NCBI GenBank assembly: GCA_002304945.1
Contig: DBPQ01000046.1
Location: 1 to 18,136, forward strand
Length of the DNA stretch: 18,136 bases
Source of the DNA: Actinomycetales bacterium UBA1416
Lineage (GTDB): Bacteria > Actinomycetota > Actinomycetes > Actinomycetales > Actinomycetaceae
Direction: 5' to 3'
Both the position numbers and the translations under genes were made by a program. Numbering within the stretch: position 1 is the first letter of the stretch; each line of letters begins with the position of its first letter. Positions 1 to 7,396 of the stretch are shown here, one piece after another. Under the pieces are notes generated by a model. The model was not told where the DNA came from, did no database searches, and saw only the letters and a program-made list of their open reading frames with translations.

Positions 1-502
1 CGTCCGGCACGGGGCCGAGGCCGGCCGCGGCCCGGGCGGCCGCGATGCCGCGCGCGGTGTGGAGCGCCGTGCCGGACGGGGCGTCGGCCTTCTCCGGGTG
101 GTGCAGCTCGACCACCTCGGCGGACTCGAAGAACGGCGCCGCCTTCGCGGCGAAGGCCATGGCGAGCACCGCCGAGAGCGCGAAGTTGGGGGCGATGAAC
201 ACGCCCGTCGTGCCGCCCGCTCGCTCCAGGTGCGCCTCCACCCGCGCCAGCGACTCCCCCGTCCAGCCCGTGGTCCCGACGACGGCGTGCACCCCGGCGT
301 CGATGAGGGCGTGCACGTTGGCCTCGGTGGCCTCGGGGAGCGTGAAGTCGACCGCCACGTCGGCGTGCCCCGCGAGGGCGGCAACGTCGTCGTCGACGTC
401 CAGTGCGGCGACCAGCTCGAGGTCCGGCGCTGCCTCCACGGCCGCCACGACCGTGCGCCCCATGCGTCCCGCCGCGCCGAGCACGGCCACCCTCGTCGTC
501 AT
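1..502 (-). CDS. dapB: 4-hydroxy-tetrahydrodipicolinate reductase (partial, 3' end outside window)
   Basis: DapB reduces 4-hydroxy-tetrahydrodipicolinate with NAD(P)H in the diaminopimelate/lysine pathway in the cytosol. Only the first 167 codons are present; family members have about 245-250 residues. Translating the minus strand from ATG at 502 gives the N-terminal nucleotide-binding motif VAVLGAAGRMGRTV, then GTTGW, APNFALSAV and the signature ELHHPEKADAPSGTA, which carries the catalytic His pair and Lys and the SGT substrate-binding segment. No stop or frameshift is visible up to the window edge. It starts 11 nt after the stop of the M16 peptidase gene, so the two are probably co-transcribed, an arrangement common in actinobacteria. 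Identification is secure from the signature motif. Confidence 0.96.
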   Translation of the reverse strand, partial: MTTRVAVLGAAGRMGRTVVAAVEAAPDLELVAALDVDDDVAALAGHADVAVDFTLPEATEANVHALIDAGVHAVVGTTGWTGESLARVEAHLERAGGTTGVFIAPNFALSAVLAMAFAAKAAPFFESAEVVELHHPEKADAPSGTALHTARGIAAARAAAGLGPVPD

Positions 503-513
503 GGACCCCAAGG

Positions 514-1869
514 CTAGTCGAGAACGGACTGGTCGGGGCCGACCAGGACGACGCTCGGCGGCTCCGCGAGCAGGTCCGCCGCCACCTGCTGGATGTCCCC
601 CGCGGTCACGGACCGGTAGCGCTGGAGGGTCTCCTCGGTGCTGATCAGGCGGCCGGTGACGATCTCGGCAAGGCCCAGACGCGACATGCGCGATCCGGTG
701 TCCTCCGAGGCCAGCACGAAGGTGCCCCCGACCTGCCCGATGGCGCGGGCGAGCTCGTCGTCCGCCACGGGTTCTTCGACCAGGCGGGCCAGCTCCGCGC
801 GCATCACGTCGAGCACGGCTCCCACCTTGGCGGGGGCGCACGCGGCGTAGACCCCGAGCACGCCCCCCTCGGCGTAACCCGACGTGAAGGAGTAGGTGGA
901 GTACGCGAGCCCCCGCCGTTCGCGGATCTCCTGGAAGAGGCGGGAGCTCATGCCGCCGCCGAGGATGGTCGAGGCGACGCCGAGGGCGAAGCGGCGCGGG
1001 TCGCTCGTGGCGAGCCCACGGCCGCCGAGGATCACGTGGGCCTGCTCGGTGGGTCGCCGCACGCTGACCGTACGGGACGGGGCGTAGACGGCTGAGGTGG
1101 CCTCCCGGCGGGCGGCGGGCGCGGCGTCGTCCGGGAGCGACCAGCCCGCGGCCCGGGCGCCGGCGAGGACCGCCGCGCAGACGGCGTCGTGGTCGACGTT
1201 CCCGGCGGCGGTGATCACGAGTTCCTCCGGCACGTAGGAGGCGCGGTAGTGCGCGAGCACGGCCTCGCGGGAGAGTGCCGCGATGGTCTCCGGTGTCCCC
1301 CCGATGGGGCGCGCGAGCGGGTGCCCGGCGAGCACCGTCTCGGTGAACCGCTCGTGCACGAGGTCGGCGGGGTCGTCGAGGGCCATGGCGAGCTCCTCGA
1401 GGATGACGCCCCGCTCCGTCTCGAACTCCTCGGGGTCGAGGAGGGAGGAGGTCACCATGTCCATGATCACCTCGACCGCCATGGGGAGGTCGGCGTCGAG
1501 GACGCGCGCGTAGTAGCAGGTGTAGTTCTTCGCCGTGGCGGCGTTGGCCTCCCCGCCCACGGCGTCGAACGCGGCGGCGATGTCGTAGGCGCTCCGGCGG
1601 GCCGTCCCCTTGAACAGGAGATGCTCGAGGAAGTGGCTGGAACCGGCATGCTCCTCCGCCTCGTCACGCGACCCGACGGCGACCCAGGCGCCGAGGGCGA
1701 CGGACCGTGTGGACGGGATGTCCTCGGTCAGCACGCGGATTCCCCCGGGCAGGACGCTCCGCCGGATCAGGGCACCGTCCTGGGAGAGGTTGAGGCTGGC
1801 GGCGGAGTCCGCGCTCGTGCCCGGGAGCAGCGGCACGACCGACCACGTGGGAGTAGGCATCCCGCCCAT
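514..1869 (-). CDS. M16 family zinc metallopeptidase (pitrilysin/MPP-like)
   Basis: A 451-residue cytosolic peptidase with no signal peptide. The inverted zinc motif HxxEH is seen as HFLEH (residues 79-83), followed by FKGT, and the third zinc ligand is probably E159 in the ERGVILEEL segment, the spacing usual for M16. The C-terminal half has the inactive repeat with the SSRLFQEIRERRGLAYS motif (R/Y substrate-binding box). Length is normal for the single-unit bacterial family, which normally works as a dimer on small peptides; the real substrate is unknown. The start is ATG 1869; a second in-frame ATG lies three codons on. It begins 5 nt after the GH65 stop codon, which is unusual because this gene normally follows pnp directly. 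dapB follows 11 nt downstream. Confidence 0.93.
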   Translation of the reverse strand: MGGMPTPTWSVVPLLPGTSADSAASLNLSQDGALIRRSVLPGGIRVLTEDIPSTRSVALGAWVAVGSRDEAEEHAGSSHFLEHLLFKGTARRSAYDIAAAFDAVGGEANAATAKNYTCYYARVLDADLPMAVEVIMDMVTSSLLDPEEFETERGVILEELAMALDDPADLVHERFTETVLAGHPLARPIGGTPETIAALSREAVLAHYRASYVPEELVITAAGNVDHDAVCAAVLAGARAAGWSLPDDAAPAARREATSAVYAPSRTVSVRRPTEQAHVILGGRGLATSDPRRFALGVASTILGGGMSSRLFQEIRERRGLAYSTYSFTSGYAEGGVLGVYAACAPAKVGAVLDVMRAELARLVEEPVADDELARAIGQVGGTFVLASEDTGSRMSRLGLAEIVTGRLISTEETLQRYRSVTAGDIQQVAADLLAEPPSVVLVGPDQSVLD

Positions 1870-1874
1870 CGTAC

Positions 1875-3872
1875 CTACCCGAGGCTGACCGACTCCCCCG
1901 GCCCCACCTGCCGCTCGTCGTCACCGACGCTGATGGTGACCGTTCCCGGGTTGTCGGGCGCGGCCGTCACCGTGATCGCGTCACGGCGGAGTTCGACGGC
2001 GAGGTGGTTCGACTGGAACACCAGGGGGAACCGGAGTCCCTCCCACCGCTCGGGCAGGGCCGGCCGGAACCGGAGCACGTCGCCGTGCACCTCGAAGCCT
2101 GCGAAGCCCTGAACGACGACGAACCAGACGGCGCCGCAGGCCGCCGTGTGGATCCCACCGAGGAACGATCCCCCGCTCATCACCTTCTTGCTCTGGTTGT
2201 ACAGGTCGATGCTCGAGGCCTCCTCGAAGTAGCGGAACGCCTCCTCGGGCAGCTCGGCCTTCGACGCGATGAGGGCATGGGCGGACGGGCTCAGCGATGA
2301 CCCGTGCTCGGTGCGCGGCTCGTAGTAGAGGTAGTTGGCCCGCATCACCTCGGGCGGGAAGATGTCGATCAGGGCGAAGAGTTGGAGCACGTCCGCCTGC
2401 TTGAGGACCTGGGTCCGGACGGCCACGCCGTTCGGCCAGCCCCAGTACTCGTCGGGATCGATCAACCTCTGCCGGACGACGTCCGGTGTCACGTCCTCCA
2501 GGCTGAAGTAGCCGTCGAACTGCTCGATCAGCTTCGTCCCGGGATCCGGCTTCGGCAGGTACATCAGATCGGCGTGCTCCCGCCAGTCCGCGACATCGTC
2601 CTCGTCGAACCCGAGCCGGCCCAGCAGGGCGGAGAGCTCCGCCGGCGCCCGCTCGGACATCGCGTCGTGAATCTCCACGGCCTTCTCGAGGGCGTACTGG
2701 GCCAGGTACATCGTGTAGGCGTTGTTGTCCACGTTCTCGTGGTACTCGTCCGGTCCGAGGAGCCGGATGAGCTCGAAGCGGTTCTTGTCCTTCTTGAAGT
2801 GGGCCCGTGAGACGAGGAAGTCCGCCACCTCGAAGGCGATCTCCGCCCCACCCTCCACGATGAAGGACCAGTCCCCGGTCGCCTCGTAGTAGCGCCACAG
2901 CGCGTACACGATGTCGGGCGAGACGTGGATCTGCCAGCAGTTGAAGTGGTTCCGCATGGCGCGGCCGGTGAGGACGTCCGTGAAGAAGATGTCCGGGAAG
3001 AGCTCGTCCCCGGTCTTGCCGCTCGCCCACGCGTAGTACGCACCCCGGTATCCGAGGCGGGCGGCCTTGCGGCAGGCACCGGGCAGGGTGTCGTGCCGGT
3101 ACATGAGCACGTTCCGTGCCAGGTCGGGCCGGGTGTAGGTGAGCATCGGGAGGTTGAAGATCTCCTGGTCCCAGAACGCGGCTCCCTGGTACACCTGGCT
3201 GGACAGTCCCCGGGCACCGATGGGGAGCCGCGCATGGGAGGGGGTGTGGATGATGTTGTGGAACAGGCTGAAGCGGGTGAGGACCTGGGACTCGAGGTCA
3301 CCGATGACCTCGATGTCGCTGGCCGCCCAGACGTCCTCCCACCGGCGGGAGTGGCGGGCGAACAGGTGTTCGTAGCCGTCGGCCAGCGCCGCGGCCGCCG
3401 CGGCGGCCGATTCCTCGCGTGGCTGTGCCACGTCGTTGTCGTGGTGGATGGAGACGGCCTTCTCCACGACCACCTCGTCACCCGCCACCAGGCTGAACCC
3501 GAACTCCCGGAGGATCCGGTTGCCTCCCGTGCGCACGTGGGCGGACCGCGGTTCCGCCCCGCTCACGCGGCAACCCTCGAGAACCGAGATCCGCGTGCCG
3601 AGTTCGACGGTGGTGAGGTCGATGCCCACCAGTCCGTCCTGCTCGTACGCCTCCCGGGTCGCGAAGTGCTCGCCGCTGAGACTCCACACGTTGCCGTCGA
3701 TGCCGGTGACGATCGTGAGGGCGCAGGGGGCGTGGGCGGTCAGTCGCGTGCGGGACACCAGGAGCCGGACGTCGTCCATGCTCGCGAATCGCTCCTCGAC
3801 GAGTGAGACCGGAACGCCCCCCTCTCCCCGCCAGCCGGATCGGCGGGAGAACAGCCCGCTGCGAAGGTCCAC
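1875..3872 (-). CDS. Glycoside hydrolase family 65 disaccharide phosphorylase, N-terminally truncated
   Basis: GH65 enzymes cleave alpha-glucosides (maltose, trehalose, kojibiose or nigerose type) with phosphate, giving beta-glucose-1-phosphate. Visible motifs are FWDQEIF (233-239), the catalytic acid region GPDEYHENVDNNAYT (373-387), KQADVL (491-496) and the phosphate loop EHGSSLS (522-528), then the usual C-terminal domain. The frame from GTG 3872 encodes 665 residues, while family members have about 750-800. Its first residues (VDLRSGLFSRR) correspond to the family segment LDMRRGVLTRR that normally lies about 100 residues in, so the start of the N-terminal beta-sandwich, including the GNGYLGxRG region, is absent. 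Homology seems to begin near 3890, only about 50 nt after the permease stop, so the missing part is not in another frame. Start choice is therefore uncertain (alternative ATG 3779). Substrate cannot be fixed; activity is doubtful. Confidence 0.85.
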   Translation of the reverse strand: MDLRSGLFSRRSGWRGEGGVPVSLVEERFASMDDVRLLVSRTRLTAHAPCALTIVTGIDGNVWSLSGEHFATREAYEQDGLVGIDLTTVELGTRISVLEGCRVSGAEPRSAHVRTGGNRILREFGFSLVAGDEVVVEKAVSIHHDNDVAQPREESAAAAAAALADGYEHLFARHSRRWEDVWAASDIEVIGDLESQVLTRFSLFHNIIHTPSHARLPIGARGLSSQVYQGAAFWDQEIFNLPMLTYTRPDLARNVLMYRHDTLPGACRKAARLGYRGAYYAWASGKTGDELFPDIFFTDVLTGRAMRNHFNCWQIHVSPDIVYALWRYYEATGDWSFIVEGGAEIAFEVADFLVSRAHFKKDKNRFELIRLLGPDEYHENVDNNAYTMYLAQYALEKAVEIHDAMSERAPAELSALLGRLGFDEDDVADWREHADLMYLPKPDPGTKLIEQFDGYFSLEDVTPDVVRQRLIDPDEYWGWPNGVAVRTQVLKQADVLQLFALIDIFPPEVMRANYLYYEPRTEHGSSLSPSAHALIASKAELPEEAFRYFEEASSIDLYNQSKKVMSGGSFLGGIHTAACGAVWFVVVQGFAGFEVHGDVLRFRPALPERWEGLRFPLVFQSNHLAVELRRDAITVTAAPDNPGTVTISVGDDERQVGPGESVSLG

Positions 3873-3893
3873 CTTTCGTTCGAAGTCGCGAGA

Positions 3894-3921
3894 GGCCCCG
3901 CGGACCGTGGTCCACGGGGCC
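3894..3921 (-). terminator. Hairpin between AglG-like permease and GH65 genes
   Basis: Inverted repeat with arms at 3894-3906 and 3909-3921 and a 2-nt centre. Read as minus-strand RNA all 13 pairs form (one of them G-U), although a real loop must open the inner pair. It lies 17 nt after the permease stop and just upstream of where GH65 homology starts. There is no T tract, so it may be a terminator, an mRNA 3'-end stabiliser, or a chance structure at a deletion junction. Confidence 0.45.
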
Positions 3922-3937
3922 CCTGGCAGGCTGGATC

Positions 3938-4870
3938 TCAGCCCTTGACCGCACCTCCCAGCATCCCGCGCACGAAGTAGCGCTGGAGGCCGAGGAAGAC
4001 TGCCACCGGCACCACCATGGCGATGAACGCGCCGGCGGAGAGGATGTGCCAGTCGGAACCACGCGTACCTGTGAGGTCAGCGAGGCGGACGGTGAGCGGT
4101 GAGACGTCAGGGCTGGAACCGAAAACCAGACCGACGAGCAGGTCGTTCCAGACCCACAGGAACTGGTAGATCCCGAACGCGGCGATGGCCGGGACGAGGA
4201 GCGGGAAGAGCACCTGGAAGAAGATCTTCACGTGCCCGGCACCGTCCACCCTGGCTGCCTCGATGAGCGACCGGGGAATGTCCATCATGAAGTTGTGCAG
4301 CATGAAGATCGCCAGTGGGAGCGCGAAGATCGTGTGCGACAACCACACGGGCCAGAAGGACCCCGTGATGCCCCAGTTGTTGTACTGCGTGAGCAGGGGG
4401 ATGAGGGTGATCTGGATCGGGACGATCTGGAGTGCGAAGACCGCCACGAACAGGGCGTTCCGGCCGGGGAACTCCATCCACGCGAACGCGTAGGCCGCGA
4501 GCAGCGCCAGCGTGATGGGAATCATCACGGCCGGGAGCGTGATGACCACCGTGTTGACGAAGGCGCTGCCGAAGCTGTTGGTGCCCCGGGTGAAGACGTC
4601 GACGTAGTTCTCGGTGGTGATCGCCGGATTCGCGAAGAACGTCCACCACCCGCTCGTGCGGATCTCCGCAGCGGGGCGGAAGGACGTGACGAAGAGCCCG
4701 AAGGTGGGAACGGTCCAGAGAACCGCGATGATGATCGCCACCGCCGTGGCCCACGGGGAACTCAGCCGGTTCTTGGCATCGATCGCCCTCTGCTCAGCCT
4801 TGGTGATCTTCTTGGGCTTCGCATCGGGCTTGGCCGCCGGAACAGGAGGATTCGGATTCGTGGTGGTCAT
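3938..4870 (-). CDS. aglG: Alpha-glucoside ABC transporter permease, AglG-like
   Basis: A 310-residue inner-membrane permease of the MalG/AglG type. It has a hydrophilic, Pro/Lys-rich N-terminal extension (1-39), then about six membrane segments beginning at residue 40, and the cytoplasmic EAA loop at EAARVDGAGHVKIFFQVLFP (204-223), which docks on the ATPase. The C-terminus RYFVRGMLGGAVKG is typical of AglG proteins. Its ATG overlaps the stop of the upstream permease by 4 nt (ATGA), indicating translational coupling and 1:1 production. It is followed by the GH65 gene, consistent with import of an alpha-glucoside for intracellular phosphorolysis. No ATP-binding subunit is encoded next to it. 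The exact sugar is inferred from family resemblance only. Confidence 0.88.
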   Translation of the reverse strand: MTTTNPNPPVPAAKPDAKPKKITKAEQRAIDAKNRLSSPWATAVAIIIAVLWTVPTFGLFVTSFRPAAEIRTSGWWTFFANPAITTENYVDVFTRGTNSFGSAFVNTVVITLPAVMIPITLALLAAYAFAWMEFPGRNALFVAVFALQIVPIQITLIPLLTQYNNWGITGSFWPVWLSHTIFALPLAIFMLHNFMMDIPRSLIEAARVDGAGHVKIFFQVLFPLLVPAIAAFGIYQFLWVWNDLLVGLVFGSSPDVSPLTVRLADLTGTRGSDWHILSAGAFIAMVVPVAVFLGLQRYFVRGMLGGAVKG

Positions 4871-5847
4871 CGCTGCTCCTCCGAGAGCTTCATCTGGCGG
4901 ATGTTGTAGACCACCAGGGGGACGATAATGACGAAGAGCAGGACGGCGAGCGTGGCACCGATGCCGCGCTGGCCCGTCCGGAAGCTCTGGATGTAGAACT
5001 CGTTCGCGACGATCGAGGTCCTGAAGTTGCCGCCGGTCATCGAGTAGACGATGTCGAAGACCTTCAGCGTGGTCATCGAGATCGTCGTCAGGACGACGAC
5101 GAGGGCGGGCCGGATGGAGGGCACCGTCACCGAGGCGAACATCCGCATCTGGCTCGCACCATCGAGCTTGGCAGCCTCGATGATGTCATCGGGGATGGCC
5201 TTGATGGCGGCGGAGAGGATGGTCATCGCGAAGCCGGACTGGATCCACACCATGACTGCGATGAGGAACAGGGTGTTCGACGGCCAGTTCAACAGGAACT
5301 GCTGGGTCTCGAAGCCGAGCCAGACGAGGATCTGGTTCATGAGGCCGGTCTGTGGCCGTTCGGTGGGCTTGTAGTCGTAGACGAACTTCCAGATGATTCC
5401 CGCACCGACCATCGAGATGGCCATCGGGAGGAACACCAGGGCCTTCGCCTGCTTCTCGAACGGCGAGCGGTCCACGATCACGGCGTAGATGAGGCCGAAG
5501 ACGGTCGAGAGCAGCGGGACGAGGATGACCCACAGCGCGGTGTTCAGCAACACCGTTCTCAGTTCGGGATTGGTGAAGACCGCCGTGTAGTTCTCGATCC
5601 CCACCCACTCCTGCTGGTTCCCGCTCTTGAACGATCCGAGGATCGTGGAGATGGCCGGGTAGACCAGTCCGAAGAGGATGAGCAGGACGGTCGGGCCGAG
5701 GAAGGCGATGATGACGAGCCAACGAGGCATCTTCGGAAGTTCGGAGACGAGCAGGAGAGCCGTCATGACGACGACGAACAGGAGGATCGCCACGACCATG
5801 ACCGCGAGCTTCTGGGCGCTGCTATCGGCGCCTAGAAGGAAATCCAT
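4867..5847 (-). CDS. aglF: Alpha-glucoside ABC transporter permease, AglF-like
   Basis: A 326-residue permease of the MalF/AglF type. Hydrophobic segments start at about residues 13, 43, 98, 138, 190, 248 and 297, and the EAA loop reads EAAKLDGASQMRMFASVTVP (224-243). ATG 5847 was chosen over the longer open frame (to 5910) because AAAGGA lies 5 nt upstream of it and the extra 21 residues overlap a strong hairpin. It lies downstream of the binding-protein gene with a hairpin between, and its stop overlaps the start of the AglG-like gene by 4 nt. Pairing with an AglG-like permease and an AglE-like binding protein supports alpha-glucoside import; transport activity would need an ATPase encoded elsewhere. 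Confidence 0.88.
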   Translation of the reverse strand: MDFLLGADSSAQKLAVMVVAILLFVVVMTALLLVSELPKMPRWLVIIAFLGPTVLLILFGLVYPAISTILGSFKSGNQQEWVGIENYTAVFTNPELRTVLLNTALWVILVPLLSTVFGLIYAVIVDRSPFEKQAKALVFLPMAISMVGAGIIWKFVYDYKPTERPQTGLMNQILVWLGFETQQFLLNWPSNTLFLIAVMVWIQSGFAMTILSAAIKAIPDDIIEAAKLDGASQMRMFASVTVPSIRPALVVVLTTISMTTLKVFDIVYSMTGGNFRTSIVANEFYIQSFRTGQRGIGATLAVLLFVIIVPLVVYNIRQMKLSEEQR

Positions 5848-5880
5848 GAGAGTCCTTTCAGTCGGACGAGTACGTGCCGA

Positions 5881-5918
5881 ACGGATGGATGGGAGGAAAG
5901 ACGCTCCCATCCATCCGT
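5881..5918 (-). terminator. 15-bp perfect hairpin between aglE-like and aglF-like genes
   Basis: Arms 5881-5895 and 5904-5918 are perfect reverse complements (ACGGATGGATGGGAG) around an 8-nt loop. The structure begins 21 nt after the binding-protein stop and ends 33 nt before the permease ATG. No T tract follows. In sugar ABC operons such intercistronic hairpins commonly protect the upstream binding-protein mRNA or partially terminate transcription, giving excess binding protein over permease; that role is inferred here. Confidence 0.6.
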
Positions 5919-5939
5919 CCGGCGCACTCGATCAACGGA

Positions 5940-7231
5940 TCACGGCCAGCTGGCCTCGATGTCGTCCAGAACGGCCTGCGAGTCCTTGCCCTCGGCGATC
6001 CACTGCGTCATGTTGCTCCAGAACGTGCCGGCGCCGACTGCGCCTGGCATGAGGTCGGAGCCGTCGAAACGGAAGATCGTGTTCGGGTCGGTCAGCAGCT
6101 CGTAGGCCAACTGGTCGATCGGGGACTCCAGGTTCGCGGGGTCGAGTTCGGAGTTCGCCGTCACCCAACCGGGTCCGGAAACCTTGGCCTTCTCGTTCGC
6201 CCACTCCGGGCTGGTGAGGTAGGCCTGGAAGGCGGCGACCTCGGGCCGGTCGGAGAACGCGACGGTGAACTCGCCGCCACCGAGCAGCGGCTTCTCCTCG
6301 GCGGTCAGGCCGGGAAGGTAGAAGGCGAAGACCTCGCCGTTCTCCGAGATGTCAAGGCCCTCCGGCCAGTTGGCCTGGTAGAAGGAGGCCTGGCGGTGCA
6401 GGAAGCAGGCGCCGTCGAGGATCGGCAGGCCCGCGTCACCGAACGAGGTGGTGGCGATCGAGGTCACGCCGCCGAGGCCACCGTTGACGTACTCCTCATT
6501 GCGGAGGATCTCGTCGGCGAGGTTCATGGCCTCGAGGATCTGCGGGTCGTTGAACGGGATCTCGTGGGTCACCCACTGGTCGTAGACATCGGGGCCCGCC
6601 ACGCGGAGGACGAGGTCCTCGATCCAGTCGGTTGCCGGCCAGCCGGTGGCGTCGCCGGACTCGATGCCGGCACACCACGGCTTGGAGTCCGGGTGGTCAG
6701 CGGCGATCTGGTCGGACAGGGCGAGGAGTTCGTCCCATGTCGTGGGGATCTCGTAGCCGTTGTCCGCGAAGGCCATCGGCGAGTACCACACGAAGGACTT
6801 CGCGTTGGCGCCGAGCGGGGCACCGTAGAGGGTTCCGTCGACGCTGCCGTACAGCTTCCACGCCTCGTTGTAGTACTGGTCGATGTTGGACTCAGCGGCC
6901 TCGCCGACCGGGACCATCGCGTCCGGGAAGTCGGTGGCGATCTTCTCGATCAGGCCCGGCTGCGGGACGTAGGCGACGTCCGGCGCGTTCCCTGCCTCGA
7001 TGCGGACCAGGAGCTGGGCCTCGAACTGGCGCGAGCCCTCGTAGTTGACGGTTGCTCCGGTGCACTCCTCGAACGGGATGTAGGAGTCGATCTGGGGCTG
7101 GTCCTCGGGGGAGACGATGGAGGTGTACACCGACACCTCCGTGCCCGACAGGTCGCCATACTGCTCGAAGGCCGCGCAGTCGACGTCGCCGCGAGCGCAG
7201 CGACCACTCCCATCCTTCTCGGGATTCGCAT
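5940..7231 (-). pseudogene. aglE: Alpha-glucoside ABC transporter substrate-binding protein, AglE-like, frameshifted in signal peptide
   Basis: The body of the protein, from about DVDCAAFEQYGDLSGTEV to the stop at 5940, is an intact extracellular sugar-binding protein resembling AglE (segments SKPWCAGIESGDATGWPATD and GEFTVAFSDRPEVAAFQAYL). The frame carrying the body has no signal peptide upstream. The best start is ATG 7231, with AAGGAG 5 nt before it, giving a signal-peptide beginning MRIPRRMGVVAALAA, but this lies in another frame. The ATG-to-stop span is 1292 nt (3x430+2), so the reading frame is broken between roughly 7180 and 7203. The hydrophobic core is also short and no lipobox Cys is visible, which suggests a small deletion rather than just one base. 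As written, the protein could not be exported; a sequencing error is the alternative. The mature part should bind alpha-glucosides outside the membrane. Confidence 0.8.
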
Positions 7232-7352
7232 GACTGCTCCTTTGCTTCCATGGTTGTGGGGGTGGTCCTAGCGTGGCACAAACCACTCCGGGCCCGCGGA
7301 ATCCCCGCATAACAGTTCTGCATCGTCACGGCGACCGGCCAGCGCATAGAAG
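7232..7352 (-). promoter_or_regulatory. Presumed agl operon promoter region
   Basis: This is the only gap that can hold the promoter for the agl genes, since a strong hairpin separates it from pnp. I see no convincing -35/-10 pair and no CG-centred LacI-type palindrome, the usual operator of such operons. The only small symmetries on the minus strand are GTGG-N6-CCAC and GCGG-N5-CCGC, both too short to trust. No regulator gene lies in the window. Confidence 0.3.
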
Positions 7353-7382
7353 GGGGGCCCGGGTCCAAAGACCCGGGCCCCC
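7353..7382 (-). terminator. Terminator-like hairpin after pnp
   Basis: A perfect 13-bp stem (arms 7353-7365 and 7370-7382, GGGGGCCCGGGTC on the plus strand) with a 4-nt loop starts 14 nt after the pnp stop codon. On the minus strand it is followed by the weakly T-rich CCTTCTAT. This is a typical actinobacterial intrinsic terminator and separates the pnp transcript from the agl genes. Confidence 0.8.
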
Positions 7383-7396
7383 ACGCTCGATCCCGA

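Noticed and set aside
1875..3872. Repairing GH65 by a frameshift to recover the missing N-terminus
   Set aside because: Only about 50 nt separate the recognisable GH65 sequence from the permease stop, too little for the missing 100 residues in any frame.
5874..7271. Plus-strand open frame of 465 codons opposite the binding-protein gene
   Set aside because: Antisense shadow of a clearly recognisable sugar-binding protein; no motif of its own.
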